DNA of 64,000 bases from Gemmiger sp. An50. Its GTDB lineage: Bacteria > Bacillota > Clostridia > Oscillospirales > Ruminococcaceae. The position numbers and the translations under genes were made by a program. Shown piece after piece: positions 25,862 to 34,470 of the stretch. The stretch is taken from positions 1-64,000 of the forward strand of contig NZ_NFID01000016.1 of NCBI RefSeq assembly GCF_002161595.1. The letters are read 5' to 3'. Under the pieces are notes generated by a model. The model was not told the origin of the DNA. It was given only the letters and a program-made list of their open reading frames with translations, and did no database searches. The first letter of the stretch is position 1, and each line of letters begins with the position of its first letter.

Positions 25862-26422
25862 ATGCGTAAAAATTTTGGAGCCAAGCCCTGGACCTATCCG
25901 CAGCCGGTGTTCATCCTGGCCACCTATGATGAGAACGGTGTTCCGGATGCCATGAACGCCGCCTGGGGCGGTATCAGTGACGACAAGGAGCTGACCATGT
26001 GCATTAGCGCCGGGCACAAGACCACCGCCAACATTCTGGCTCGCAAGGCCTTTACTGTAAGTATGGCTACCGCAGACCAGGCTATCGCCTGCGATTACGT
26101 GGGCATTGAATCCGGCAAGCGCGTGGCCAACAAGCTGGAAAAGGCCGGCTGGCACACCACCAAATCGGAATTTGTAGACGCTCCTCTGGTGGATGAGCTG
26201 CCCATGGCGGTGGAGTGCCGCCTGGTGAGCTACGACCCGGAAAGCTGCCGTCTGGTGGGCGAGATCGTAAACGTGTGTGCGGAGGAGTCCGTGCTGGACA
26301 GCGAGGGAAAGATTGACGTGCAAAAGCTTGCGCCCATTACCTTTGACCCGGTGCACAATGTTTATCGCAAGCTGGGCGAAGTCGTGGGTCACGCCTTCCA
26401 GGATGGCGCAAAGCTGAAATAA
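25862..26422 (+). CDS. Flavin reductase family protein (flavoredoxin-like)
   Basis: This 186-residue protein has the FMN-binding split-barrel pattern of the family: PQPVFILATYDENGVPDAMN near the start, ISAGHKTTANILARKAFTVS and DYVGIESGKRVANKLEKAG in the middle, and a C-terminal YRKLGEVVGHAF. It would bind FMN and transfer electrons or reduce flavin in the cytoplasm; the physiological partner is unknown. AAGGAGG stands eight bases before the ATG. From here on the base composition returns to the GC-rich chromosomal type. A broken DUF1905 gene follows 12 bases later. Confidence 0.88.
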   Translation: MRKNFGAKPWTYPQPVFILATYDENGVPDAMNAAWGGISDDKELTMCISAGHKTTANILARKAFTVSMATADQAIACDYVGIESGKRVANKLEKAGWHTTKSEFVDAPLVDELPMAVECRLVSYDPESCRLVGEIVNVCAEESVLDSEGKIDVQKLAPITFDPVHNVYRKLGEVVGHAFQDGAKLK

Positions 26423-26434
26423 TCCGGTGACACC

Positions 26435-26718
26435 ATGAGTGAATCATTGTATCAATTTGAAGCGGTGATCGAGCCGGTCCCGGACAAGGGCGGTGCGTTT
26501 GTTCGGGTCCCGTTCGACATCCGCAAGGAATTCGGCCAGGGCCGGGTAAAGGTGGAGGCCACCTTCAACGTGTTCCCTACTGCGGCAGCATCGTGAACAT
26601 GGGGGTTAAAAATCCCGATGGCTCCATCTGCTATATTTTGGGTGTTCGCAAGGACATTCAGAAAGCCATGGACCGTTATCCCGGTGACACCATCCTGGTG
26701 ACAGTCCGCCGGATTTGA
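26435..26718 (+). pseudogene. DUF1905 domain protein, broken by a single-base frameshift
   Basis: The first 45 codons read FEAVIEPVPDKGGAFVRVPF and VEATFN, as in DUF1905 proteins. At about 26570 the expected AACGGTGTTCCC appears as AACGTGTTCCC, one G short, and the frame then hits TGA at 26594. In the shifted frame the protein continues YCGSIVNMGVKNPDGSICYI and ILVTVRRI to a proper stop at 26718. A natural one-base deletion or a sequencing error explains this equally well. Family function is unknown. Confidence 0.85.
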
Positions 26719-26752
26719 ACGCCTTGCCAGAGGCATTTAAAACAACTTCATA

Positions 26753-26798
26753 AAAAATCAGAGGGGGCCTTCGATGCAGGAAGGCTCCCTCTGATGCT
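26753..26798. terminator. Bidirectional terminator between convergent genes
   Basis: ATCAGAGGGGGCCTTC pairs with GGAAGGCTCCCTCTGAT around a short loop and has A/T runs on both sides. It serves the flavin reductase side and the ABC-locus membrane protein side. Confidence 0.8.
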
Positions 26799-26800
26799 TT

Positions 26801-27976
26801 TTATCCATTCTTTCGGAGATTTCCGACAGCTTTTGCCGGGGCGTGATAACGCCAGCGGACATCCTTGTCCGGGTGCTTGGAATCAGGCTTGACAGCCGGC
26901 TTCTCCGCCTCATTGCTGCTGGGCGTTTTTCTGCGGCCTGCCAGCTGCCAGAGCAGCAGCCCACAGGCAAACAGTACAACCGCTGCCACGCCCAGCACCG
27001 CAAGCTGCCTCGCCGCCTGCACCGCTTCGGCCAGATAATCGCTGTTTTCGGCCAAAGCCTGCGCGGCAAGCAGCGGATTCTGCTCATCTGTCTGAAAGAA
27101 CTCCGCCGGCAAATCCACTCCGCAGAAGGCCAGGTTCAACACCGCCACTGGTAAAATCAGCCGGGCCAGACACCAGCCGAGCGCCCGCTTGCGGCCGTGG
27201 AGCATGCTGCCCCATCGGCCATACAGCCGCACCGCATCCAGATAGCCCCGCAGCAGCACACAAGCGCAGAACAGTACCGTGCAGCACAGGATCACCGCGT
27301 ACACCTCCTGGCGCAGCAGCTGCCTCCACAGGCCCAAATCCACCCCCTCTGCCTTCGGGGTGTAATTTGCTTTTGCCTGCAAATCATACAGCACTGAAAG
27401 CCGCAGCCGGTCGTTCTGGGCCAGCAGCATCCGGTTGGGTGCAAGCATGCTGTTCGGCTGATCGGGATGAGCGCTCAGATAGAGCGGCGCAGTCTCGCCT
27501 TCCGGCTGGTATACGCCGCATACCGTGTAATCCACGCCCTCGACGGAGAGCGTCTGCCCTGCTGCCGCGATGCCCTCCGGCACCACCGCCTGGTACTGCC
27601 GCAGCAGCACCGCCTGAGGCTGGTAGAAATCGCCCTCAACAAACGCAAGGCCTGCCACCTGGCCCCAGTTGGACAAAGCCACCCGGGCCGTCATCTTCTG
27701 CGTTCCGGCGGGCAGCTCCACCTCCAGCTCTCCCTGCCAGGCGGCGCTGTTCTCTGCTTTTTCCCCCACCCGGCGCTGGAATACCTCCAGCGTGAGGGGC
27801 GGCGTTTCGCCCAGCTCCGGGTATTCCAGCAGCATGGGGATGGACTCCAGCGCACTGCGGCAGAGCAGCACCTGCCGGGCAAACACTGCCGCACAGGCCG
27901 CCAGCAGCAAAAGAGCCAGCACCCGCAGGGCCACCGCTGCCTTACTGCGCGGTCTGCTCGTTTTCATTCGCTCCAT
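26801..27976 (-). CDS. Membrane protein with periplasmic-type domain (FtsX/MacB-like topology), unknown role
   Basis: This 391-residue protein has one N-terminal helix (VALRVLALLLLAACAAVFA), about 200 extracellular residues with segments like VALSNWGQVAGLAFVEGDFY and VEGVDYTVCGVYQPEGE, and three more helices in the C-terminal half. The extracellular part resembles the MacB/FtsX periplasmic core seen in ABC permeases, but the usual helix spacing and an adjacent ATPase are missing. It overlaps the end of the preceding exported-protein gene by 35 bases, so the two are coupled, and both sit in the sugar importer operon. An in-frame ATG three codons later is a possible start. Confidence 0.6.
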   Translation of the reverse strand: MERMKTSRPRSKAAVALRVLALLLLAACAAVFARQVLLCRSALESIPMLLEYPELGETPPLTLEVFQRRVGEKAENSAAWQGELEVELPAGTQKMTARVALSNWGQVAGLAFVEGDFYQPQAVLLRQYQAVVPEGIAAAGQTLSVEGVDYTVCGVYQPEGETAPLYLSAHPDQPNSMLAPNRMLLAQNDRLRLSVLYDLQAKANYTPKAEGVDLGLWRQLLRQEVYAVILCCTVLFCACVLLRGYLDAVRLYGRWGSMLHGRKRALGWCLARLILPVAVLNLAFCGVDLPAEFFQTDEQNPLLAAQALAENSDYLAEAVQAARQLAVLGVAAVVLFACGLLLWQLAGRRKTPSSNEAEKPAVKPDSKHPDKDVRWRYHAPAKAVGNLRKNG

Positions 27977-28643
27977 CCGGCTGCACCACCTTTACCAAAT
28001 CCCCGTCCTGAATGGGCGCAGCCCCATAGGCCGCGATTCGAAACTCTCCGGTCTCGCCCAGATTCACCACCGCGCTCTGGCCGTCGGAGGCGTACACCTC
28101 CACTGCAACCGCCACTGCATAGTTCTGCTTGCCCCAGGGGGTCCAGCGCTCCTCCAGCTTCATTACCATGGTGGAGCCATCCTCCTGGGTTTGGATGGCG
28201 GACAGGGGCAGCTTGTACCATCCTTCCGTGAGGATGCGGGCCTGGATGATCACCGGGCCTTCCGGCAGTTCCGGCAGCGGATTTTTCTGCCGCAGAATTA
28301 CTGCGTCTTCGTTCTGTTCCTCTTCGGCGGCCAATTCCAGGGCCAGCAGGTTCATCTCGCTCTCCGGCGGGAAGGCCAACAGCGAGGCGGCCTGCAAAAT
28401 CTGGGCGTCTTCCCCCTGCACCAGCACACAAATGCGCAGCGCCGGACGCTCGTCCTCGGTGCGGTAGACTGTCCCGTTGAAAAAATACTCCTGGTTCACA
28501 CTGCCTCGGGTGGTGAAGACCGCCTCCACCTGGGGCGCAAGAGTCCATTCCACCAGCCAGGCGGCCGAAGTACACAGCACTGTCGCCAGCACCACCGCCA
28601 GAAAAATGGCAAAACGCCGCTTGTTGTTTTTTGTTCGTTTCAT
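27942..28643 (-). CDS. Single-helix exported protein of the ABC locus, unknown role
   Basis: This 233-residue protein has a basic N-terminus, one membrane or signal segment (FAIFLAVVLATVLCTSAAWL) and an extracellular remainder without cysteine pairs. Near the C-terminus, AAYGAAPIQDGDLVKVVQPD resembles the outer hairpin of membrane-fusion (HlyD-like) proteins. GGGAGG stands upstream of the ATG. It follows the second permease by 23 bases and overlaps the next membrane-protein gene, so it may form an accessory complex with it. I cannot name a family. Confidence 0.6.
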   Translation of the reverse strand: MKRTKNNKRRFAIFLAVVLATVLCTSAAWLVEWTLAPQVEAVFTTRGSVNQEYFFNGTVYRTEDERPALRICVLVQGEDAQILQAASLLAFPPESEMNLLALELAAEEEQNEDAVILRQKNPLPELPEGPVIIQARILTEGWYKLPLSAIQTQEDGSTMVMKLEERWTPWGKQNYAVAVAVEVYASDGQSAVVNLGETGEFRIAAYGAAPIQDGDLVKVVQPDGANENEQTAQ

Positions 28644-28666
28644 GCTGTTTTCCTCCCGGGCGGCGC

Positions 28667-29518
28667 TTATTTGATGCCGGTGAACTCGATGCCCTCCACC
28701 AGCTCTTCATTGAAGAACCAGAACAGCAGCAGCACCGGCAGCATGGCCAGCACCCCGCAGGGGAACACCACCGCCAGCGCATCCCGGCTGGTACTGGCCA
28801 GGAACACCGAGAAGGGATATTTGGCGCTGTCCTTCAAAAAGGCCAGCGGCTGCTCCACCATATTCCAGGCATCAATAAAGGTGAGCAGACACAGGCTCAC
28901 CGCACCTGCCCGGCCTGCGGGCAGCAGCACCCGGAACAATACCGTCAGGGTGCCTGCTCCGTCGATCTGCCCGGCCTGCAGCACCTCGTCCGGCACGGCC
29001 TTAAAGATCTGGGTCATCAGGAAGGTGCCGAAGGGCAGGAACATGGCCGGAAGAATCAGCGCACCGTATCTGTCCAGCAGATTCAGCCGTTCCAGCACAA
29101 TGTAGTTGGGTACCAGCGTCACCTGTACCGGCATGAGCATGAGCACCACCAGCAGGTAGAACAGCCACCGTTTGCCCGGGAAGGAGAATTTTGCGAAAGC
29201 AAAACCGCCCAGGATGCTCACCAGCAGCTGCCCAGCCACGATCACGCCGCACATGGCCAGCGTGCGCCAGAAGCGCATCCAGTAAACGGTGCGCCGCAAA
29301 AACACCTGCAGATAGCCCTGCAAAGAAAACTGTTCCGGCAAAAGGCTTAAATCCAGTTCACCCGTACCAGAGGCCAGCGCACCATAACGCTGCACCGCCT
29401 CCTGGGGAGACAGAAAGCTGTTGCACAGCACATAAAACGCCGGGAACAGCACGATTACCGACAGCACCAGAAACAGCGCCGCCAGAATCCAGTCCCGCTT
29501 TTTTCGTTTCCGCTTCAC
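28667..29518 (-). CDS. Carbohydrate ABC transporter permease, MalG type
   Basis: This 283-residue protein has about six membrane helices. The EAA loop that contacts the ATPase appears as DEVLQAGQIDGAGTLTVLFR, with the conserved G. The N-terminal periplasmic segment and final FNEELVEGI fit MalG/MsmG-like subunits. It starts four bases inside the end of the first permease gene (ATGA overlap). It imports an oligosaccharide or sugar conjugate with its partner and the lipoprotein at 30532; no ATP-binding subunit is encoded nearby, so a shared MsmK-like ATPase is expected. Confidence 0.9.
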   Translation of the reverse strand: MKRKRKKRDWILAALFLVLSVIVLFPAFYVLCNSFLSPQEAVQRYGALASGTGELDLSLLPEQFSLQGYLQVFLRRTVYWMRFWRTLAMCGVIVAGQLLVSILGGFAFAKFSFPGKRWLFYLLVVLMLMPVQVTLVPNYIVLERLNLLDRYGALILPAMFLPFGTFLMTQIFKAVPDEVLQAGQIDGAGTLTVLFRVLLPAGRAGAVSLCLLTFIDAWNMVEQPLAFLKDSAKYPFSVFLASTSRDALAVVFPCGVLAMLPVLLLFWFFNEELVEGIEFTGIK

Positions 29519-30390
29519 AAAACCGCCTCCCCGTCCTCTGACTGCATCCGATACAGCACTGCCACCAGCACCATCATGCCTGTAAACAGCAGGATCGCCG
29601 CCACCGACAGCCGGGAATAGGTCATGTTATTGAAGTTGTTGTTCAGGTAATGCTGCAGGAAATACACACTGGTATGGGGATGCTCACCGCCCAGCAGGAA
29701 AGCTTCCCGGTAAGATTTGAAGGCGTTGATCACACTGATGACCAACACGAAAAACACCGTGGGCCGCATCAGGGGCGCGGTGATACGCCAGAACACCTGC
29801 CGCTCGTTTGCGCCCTCCAGCCGGGCGCACTGATACAGCTCCTCCGGAATCATGTTCAGCCCGGCCAGCAGCAAAATCACATTGTAACCGCAGTTTTTCC
29901 ACACATACAGCGCCATCAGCACCCAGAAGGCCGCCGGGCTTTCCATCCAGCGAACCGGCGAAAGGCCCACCGCTTCCAGAACCGCATTCAGCGCTCCCTG
30001 CTCGGCCAGGAACACATCCACCACCATCACAATGCCCGCCACCGGCACCACCATGGGGAACAGCAGCACGTTGCGAAAAAGCCTTGTGCCCGCAAACTTT
30101 TTCTGCAGCGCCAGGGCAAGCAGCATGCTCACCACCAGAATCAGCGGTACACCCAGCCCCAGAAAGCGCAGGGTGTTGCCTGCCGCCAGCCGAAAGCTGC
30201 GAGTGCTCAGCACATAGGTGTAGTTGTCCAGCCCCACAAAGGTCTGGCCACCGGGACCGAAGGTGAGCGAATACCAGAAGGTAAGCCCAAAGGGCAGCGC
30301 GAAAAAAATCAGTGTTCCCAACAGTACCGGGGCGGCCAGCGCATAGCCGGTCAGGGCCTGACGCCGTTTCCATCGGCTGTGTTTGTTCAT
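29515..30390 (-). CDS. Carbohydrate ABC transporter permease, MalF/UgpA type
   Basis: This 291-residue protein has about six membrane helices. The EAA loop reads EELYQCARLEGANERQVFWR, matching family 1 sugar permeases. ATG 30390 is chosen because AAAGGAGG stands nine bases upstream; the frame is open further upstream only across the promoter region. First gene of a four-gene operon, divergent from the solute-binding lipoprotein. The substrate cannot be read from the permease. Confidence 0.9.
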   Translation of the reverse strand: MNKHSRWKRRQALTGYALAAPVLLGTLIFFALPFGLTFWYSLTFGPGGQTFVGLDNYTYVLSTRSFRLAAGNTLRFLGLGVPLILVVSMLLALALQKKFAGTRLFRNVLLFPMVVPVAGIVMVVDVFLAEQGALNAVLEAVGLSPVRWMESPAAFWVLMALYVWKNCGYNVILLLAGLNMIPEELYQCARLEGANERQVFWRITAPLMRPTVFFVLVISVINAFKSYREAFLLGGEHPHTSVYFLQHYLNNNFNNMTYSRLSVAAILLFTGMMVLVAVLYRMQSEDGEAVL

Positions 30391-30417
30391 GGCGGCCCGC
30401 CTCCTTTGCAGTAATTT

Positions 30418-30446
30418 TTGACAAATGCACTTTGAATGTTTATCAT
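30418..30446 (+). promoter_or_regulatory. Promoter of the solute-binding protein gene
   Basis: TTGACA (30418-30423) and TATCAT (30441-30446) are separated by exactly 17 bases. The start site would fall inside or next to the palindrome at 30452. Confidence 0.75.
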
Positions 30447-30451
30447 AGTAG

Positions 30452-30462
30452 TGTACTGTACA
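30452..30462. promoter_or_regulatory. Palindrome TGTAC-T-GTACA between divergent promoters, candidate operator
   Basis: The 11-base perfect inverted repeat lies between the -10 boxes of the two divergent promoters, where one bound regulator could control both the lipoprotein and the permease operon. No regulator gene is adjacent. Confidence 0.5.
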
Positions 30463-30466
30463 TTTC

Positions 30467-30495
30467 AGCATAGCACACCCTCTACGTTTTGTAAA
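30467..30495 (-). promoter_or_regulatory. Promoter of the permease operon
   Basis: On the minus strand TTTACA and TATGCT are separated by 17 bases. The start site would lie close to the palindrome at 30452. Confidence 0.6.
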
Positions 30496-30531
30496 GTCAA
30501 AAGGCAGAGGCTATGCCGGGAGGGATCTTAC

Positions 30532-31881
30532 ATGATACGAAATCGCATTTTCCGCTGTCTGCTGGCGGCCGCGCTGCTGCTGGGTCTTGCCTGCGGCTGT
30601 TCTGTGCAAACGACCGAAGAAGAGCCGCAGCAGGACGTGATGGTCATCTGCGCCGAACTGCGGGACTACCGCAACGTGATGAAGGGTGTGAACTATTACT
30701 CGGTGCGCTACTATCCCAACGCCCAGTTTGAAATGCTTTGGCTGCCGGACCCGCAGATGGACCCGGAGGGCCGCGAGCAGCTGATTCGCCAGCTGCGCAC
30801 CCAGATCATGGCGGGCAAGGGGCCGGATGTCTTTCTGCTGCGGGGCACCGACAGCCTTCTGAACCCCTCGGATTCCAGCGAATATCTGTTTGAAGACCTG
30901 CACAAGGCGCAAACGGCCGGGCTGTTCTATGATTTGACCACCCTTTTGAGTGACCAGGATTTCGCCGGGCTGATTCCCGCGCTGGCCGAATATAAAACCA
31001 ACGGTGAGCCGCTGTATCTGCTGCCGCTGGGCTATCTGCCCCTCACTGTGAGCTATACCAGCGACGCGCCGGACTCCTTCACCCAGGCGGCCCAGAGCAC
31101 CTCTCCCCTTCTGGACTACCTGCCCGCACTGCTCAATCAGGCAGGCGACACCTACGCGAGCGAGCTTTCCGGCCTGGCCCGTGCACTGCCGCTGGCAGGC
31201 GGCACAGGCGACCTGAGCGAAACCATTGACCGGGAGGATTTTCCGGCCCTGCTGCGGCTGCAAAAACAACTGATGCAAACCGGAGCCGCCGCTCAGCCGG
31301 GCATCGCATCGCTGAAGGAATCCCTCACCAGCGGCGAGCCCCTGTGCTGGACCGGTCTTCCCCTTTATGATCCATTCTTAGAACAGGCCAGTCTGCTGGC
31401 TGCTCAAAACAGCGAACCGTACTTTTCGGCGGTGCCCAACCTGGAGGGCGGCGTTACCGCCATGGCCACCAGCTACGTGGGCGTGCGGGCCAACTCCACC
31501 CATCTGGACCAGGCCCGGGACCTGATTCAGATCTTGCTCAGCGAACACATCCAGACCTGGGAGACCAATTTCCCCAATCCCGGCTACCGAGAGCTGAGCA
31601 GCGCCGACCAAGGCCTGCCGGTATGCAAAACCGCACTGGCTGCCATGCTGCGGGACCGGAATCGCTACGGCCCCTCCGGCGGCTTTGTGTGGGGTGAGAT
31701 CAGCGATGCCACCATCGCCCGCTATGAGGATTTTCAGAACAGCGTGACCCACATCACTCTGGTGGACCGTCGTTTTGAGCGGTATCTTGCGATCTGCGAG
31801 CCCTATTTTGCAGGCACCCAGAGCGAAGAGCTCACGTTGGAAGCCCTACAGCGGGAATTCGTGATCTACGCGGATGAATGA
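30532..31881 (+). CDS. Extracellular solute-binding lipoprotein of a sugar ABC importer
   Basis: This 449-residue protein starts with a lipoprotein signal peptide (MIRNRIFRCLLAAALLLGLA then CGC lipobox) and continues as a family 1 binding protein: GKGPDVFLLRGTDSLL, LYLLPLGYLPLTVSYTSDAP, and a C-terminal half with KTALAAMLRDRNRYGPSGGF. GGAGGG stands seven bases before the ATG at 30532. It is divergent from the permease operon and shares its control region. The ligand is unknown. Sequence conservation with well-studied binding proteins is low, so this is a distant member. Confidence 0.85.
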   Translation: MIRNRIFRCLLAAALLLGLACGCSVQTTEEEPQQDVMVICAELRDYRNVMKGVNYYSVRYYPNAQFEMLWLPDPQMDPEGREQLIRQLRTQIMAGKGPDVFLLRGTDSLLNPSDSSEYLFEDLHKAQTAGLFYDLTTLLSDQDFAGLIPALAEYKTNGEPLYLLPLGYLPLTVSYTSDAPDSFTQAAQSTSPLLDYLPALLNQAGDTYASELSGLARALPLAGGTGDLSETIDREDFPALLRLQKQLMQTGAAAQPGIASLKESLTSGEPLCWTGLPLYDPFLEQASLLAAQNSEPYFSAVPNLEGGVTAMATSYVGVRANSTHLDQARDLIQILLSEHIQTWETNFPNPGYRELSSADQGLPVCKTALAAMLRDRNRYGPSGGFVWGEISDATIARYEDFQNSVTHITLVDRRFERYLAICEPYFAGTQSEELTLEALQREFVIYADE

Positions 31882-31904
31882 CCGGTCCGCGCCAAAATGA
31901 AATT

Positions 31905-31953
31905 CGCAAAAAAAGTGCCCCCGCAGAAAGTTTTCTGCGGGGGCACTTTTATT
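31905..31953. terminator. Bidirectional terminator between lipoprotein gene and trhP
   Basis: AAAAGTGCCCCCGCAGAAA pairs with TCTGCGGGGGCACTTTT around a short loop, with A and T runs on both sides. It ends the lipoprotein transcript and the minus-strand trhP transcript. Confidence 0.9.
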
Positions 31954-31956
31954 GGA

Positions 31957-33192
31957 TTATTTTTCCGACGGAACGCGGCGGCGCAGCAGGCTGTAGGCCG
32001 GCAACGCGGTCTCGCTGGGGATGGTGTATTTCATGGTGGCGTGAGGGGTGCTTTCCACCTCTTCGCCCAGCTCGTTTTTGATCCATTCCGGGGTCAGGGT
32101 GATGCGCTCGCCCAGCGGGGTGAGCACCTCGATGGTATCGCCCAGGCAGAACTTGCCGCGCTGGCTGCACTGAGCCACGCCGTCCTGCCAGCCTTCCACC
32201 ACGCCGATGAACTCCCAGTGGCGCAGGTAGCCGCCGTTTTTGGTCTCCTGCTTGGCCTGCTGACGGCCGAAGTAGAAGCCGGGCGAATAGGGCCGGTGGC
32301 TGGTGCGGTCCAGCTCCTCGAACACATCATCCGGACAGGTGTATTCCTCGGCGGTGGGGTCCTGCAGGAAGGCGTCCAAGGCCTTGCGGTAGGCGCTGGT
32401 CACGCTGGCCACGTAATAGGCGGTCTTGGCCCGGCCCTCAATCTTCAAGCTGTCCACACCGGCCTGGCAGATCAGGTCAATAAAGGGGGCGGTGCACATG
32501 TCGTTGGCGTTCAGAATGTAGCTGCCCTCTTCGGTCTCGCCGATCTCCATGAACTGGCCGGGGCGGGATTCCTCCACCAGATGGTACTTCCAGCGGCAGG
32601 GCTGGGCGCACTGGCCCCGGTTGGCGTCCCGCCCGGTCATGTACTGGCTGAGCAGGCACCGACCGGACACACTCATACACATGGCACCGTGTACGAAGGC
32701 CTCCAGCTCCAGGTCGTCGGGCACGTGGGCGCGGATCTCGGCGATGGCCCGCAGATCCAGCTCCCGGGCCAGCACCACCCGCTTGGCACCCAGGTCATAG
32801 GCGGCCTTGGCAGCGGCCCAGTTGGTGATGCCCGCCTGGGTAGAAAGATGGATCTCGGTATTGGGAGCGTACTGCTTGACCATGGCCAGCACGCCCAGGT
32901 CCGCCACGATAAAGGCGTCCACACCGGCGGCCACCGCATCCTGGATGGCCTGGGGAATGCGCTCCAGCTCCTCGTTGGTGGGCAGGGTGTTCATGGTCAG
33001 GTAGATCTTCTTGCCCCGGGCATGGGCGAAGGCAGCGCCCTCGGCCAGCTGCTCAGGGGTGAAATTGCCGGGGGCGGCGCGCATGCCGAACTCGGTCAGA
33101 CCGCAGTACACTGCGTCCGCGCCGTAGCGGATGGCGTATTGCAGCCGCTCCAGATCCCCCGCAGGGGCCAGTAATTCCGGAATGGGAAGCAT
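31957..33192 (-). CDS. trhP: Peptidase U32-family tRNA hydroxylation protein (TrhP/YegQ-like)
   Basis: This 411-residue protein starts PELLAPAGDLERLQYAIRYG and contains the U32 signature EAFVHGAMCMSVSGRC, with further conserved cysteines in NRGQCAQPCRW and in DMC, expected to hold an iron-sulfur cluster. TrhP proteins add the prephenate-dependent hydroxyl group of 5-hydroxyuridine at tRNA position 34. The mltG gene directly upstream matches the Bacillus order yrrL ... yrrN-yrrO, which supports the tRNA role rather than RlhA. Bacillus has two TrhP proteins; only one is present here. Confidence 0.83.
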   Translation of the reverse strand: MLPIPELLAPAGDLERLQYAIRYGADAVYCGLTEFGMRAAPGNFTPEQLAEGAAFAHARGKKIYLTMNTLPTNEELERIPQAIQDAVAAGVDAFIVADLGVLAMVKQYAPNTEIHLSTQAGITNWAAAKAAYDLGAKRVVLARELDLRAIAEIRAHVPDDLELEAFVHGAMCMSVSGRCLLSQYMTGRDANRGQCAQPCRWKYHLVEESRPGQFMEIGETEEGSYILNANDMCTAPFIDLICQAGVDSLKIEGRAKTAYYVASVTSAYRKALDAFLQDPTAEEYTCPDDVFEELDRTSHRPYSPGFYFGRQQAKQETKNGGYLRHWEFIGVVEGWQDGVAQCSQRGKFCLGDTIEVLTPLGERITLTPEWIKNELGEEVESTPHATMKYTIPSETALPAYSLLRRRVPSEK

Positions 33193-33204
33193 AATCGTTT
33201 TCCT

Positions 33205-33262
33205 TTCTCGTTTTCACAGCCGGGCGGGCGCACAGAGAGCTTTGCCGCTCCCGTGCGCCCGC
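33205..33262. other. Strong intercistronic hairpin between mltG and trhP
   Basis: CCGGGCGGGCGCAC and GTGCGCCCGCCGG form a 13-14 base GC stem around a loop of about 20 bases. A T run (TTTTGTTTC) follows only on the plus strand, where no gene ends. On the minus strand, the direction of both neighbours, it lacks a T run, so it may affect mRNA processing or stability rather than terminate. Confidence 0.55.
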
Positions 33263-33278
33263 CGGTTTTGTTTCTTGT

Positions 33279-34412
33279 TTATTTTACGCTGAACGCCTTG
33301 GACACATTGGCGTCGTGCTCTGCCTTGGTCTTGGCGTAGTAGTACACGCCGTTTTTGTCGGTCACGAAGAAATAGTACTTGCCGTCCAGATACTCCCCGT
33401 CCGGGTAGAGCGCCGCCTCAATGGCGTCAATACCCGGGTTCGAGATGGGGCCTGCGGGCAGGCCGTTCAGCTCGTAGGTATTGTAGGCATTGTAGATGTT
33501 TTCGGGGATATTGTCCCAGCCACCGTAGTAAGGAGCGATCCAGTTGTAGATGTAGTTGTTGTCCTCCGGATTCTGCACGTAGCTGCTGGCGTTGCTTTCC
33601 AGCCGGGGATAAGGCGAGCCTTCCTCCAGCCGGTTGTGGAACACCGCCGACACACGTGCATCCTCCGCGTTGCCGGCCTCCTCCTGCACGAAGCTGGCCA
33701 GAGTGATGACCTCTTCCAGCGTCATGCCCAGCTCACTGGCCCGCTGGCGCATCTCCGGGGTGACCTTGGCGTCAAACTCGGCGTAGAGCTTATCCACATA
33801 GTTATAGACGGTGTCGTCCACAAAGAACTCGTAGGTATCCGGGAACAGGTAGCCCTCGCACTTCATAAAGCGGTTGGGGTCCTCCGGGATCTCATTCCAG
33901 AACTCATACTGGCTGAAATCGCCGTTGTTGGCCACGTCCAGGAATTCCTCGGCGGAGCACAGACCGGCTTCTTCCATCAATTGAGCGAACCGCTGGGCGG
34001 TGATGCCCTCCGGGAAGGTGACGCTCACGGTCTCCTTCTTCACGTACTGGCTCATGGTCTCGATGATGGAGTCATAGCTCTGGCCCTGGACCAGGGTAAA
34101 GTCGCCATACTGCAGATTGGCGCTCTTGCCGGTGTACTTGAGGTAGTAGCGGAAGATGTTGGGGTATTTGATGACCCCCGCATCCTTCAGACTGCGGGCA
34201 ATGGATGCGCTGTTCTCGCCCTGCTGCACAGTGACCACCACTTCATCGCCCAGCTTATCGCGGCCGTTCACATCCTGCATCACGCTGAAGGCGCCAAAGG
34301 CGGCAGCCGCCAGCAGCACAACAAACAGCACGATCACCACAAGGCAGCCCTTGTGGCCGCGCTTGGGCGGTCGGTCCGGGTTTTGGTAGGTTTCACGACG
34401 GTATTTAGCCAT
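33279..34412 (-). CDS. mltG: Endolytic murein transglycosylase MltG (YceG-like)
   Basis: This 377-residue protein has a short basic cytoplasmic tail, one membrane helix (GCLVVIVLFVVLLAAAAFG), a LysM-like part and the catalytic domain. The latter shows CEGYLFPDTYEF (residues about 185-196), LASFVQEEAGN (238-248) with the conserved glutamate, and LPAGPISNPG near the end. MltG cuts nascent glycan strands at the membrane and sets their length. Directly followed by trhP, as in Bacillus. Confidence 0.93.
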   Translation of the reverse strand: MAKYRRETYQNPDRPPKRGHKGCLVVIVLFVVLLAAAAFGAFSVMQDVNGRDKLGDEVVVTVQQGENSASIARSLKDAGVIKYPNIFRYYLKYTGKSANLQYGDFTLVQGQSYDSIIETMSQYVKKETVSVTFPEGITAQRFAQLMEEAGLCSAEEFLDVANNGDFSQYEFWNEIPEDPNRFMKCEGYLFPDTYEFFVDDTVYNYVDKLYAEFDAKVTPEMRQRASELGMTLEEVITLASFVQEEAGNAEDARVSAVFHNRLEEGSPYPRLESNASSYVQNPEDNNYIYNWIAPYYGGWDNIPENIYNAYNTYELNGLPAGPISNPGIDAIEAALYPDGEYLDGKYYFFVTDKNGVYYYAKTKAEHDANVSKAFSVK

Positions 34413-34470
34413 AGTAACTTCCCTGCACTTTCTTATTCCTTGGGCGGCGCGGGGTGCGCCGCACCATGAT

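Noticed and set aside
30436-30531. N-terminal extension of the solute-binding lipoprotein
   Set aside because: It overlaps the promoter and palindrome. The lipoprotein signal peptide starts exactly at ATG 30532 behind GGAGGG.
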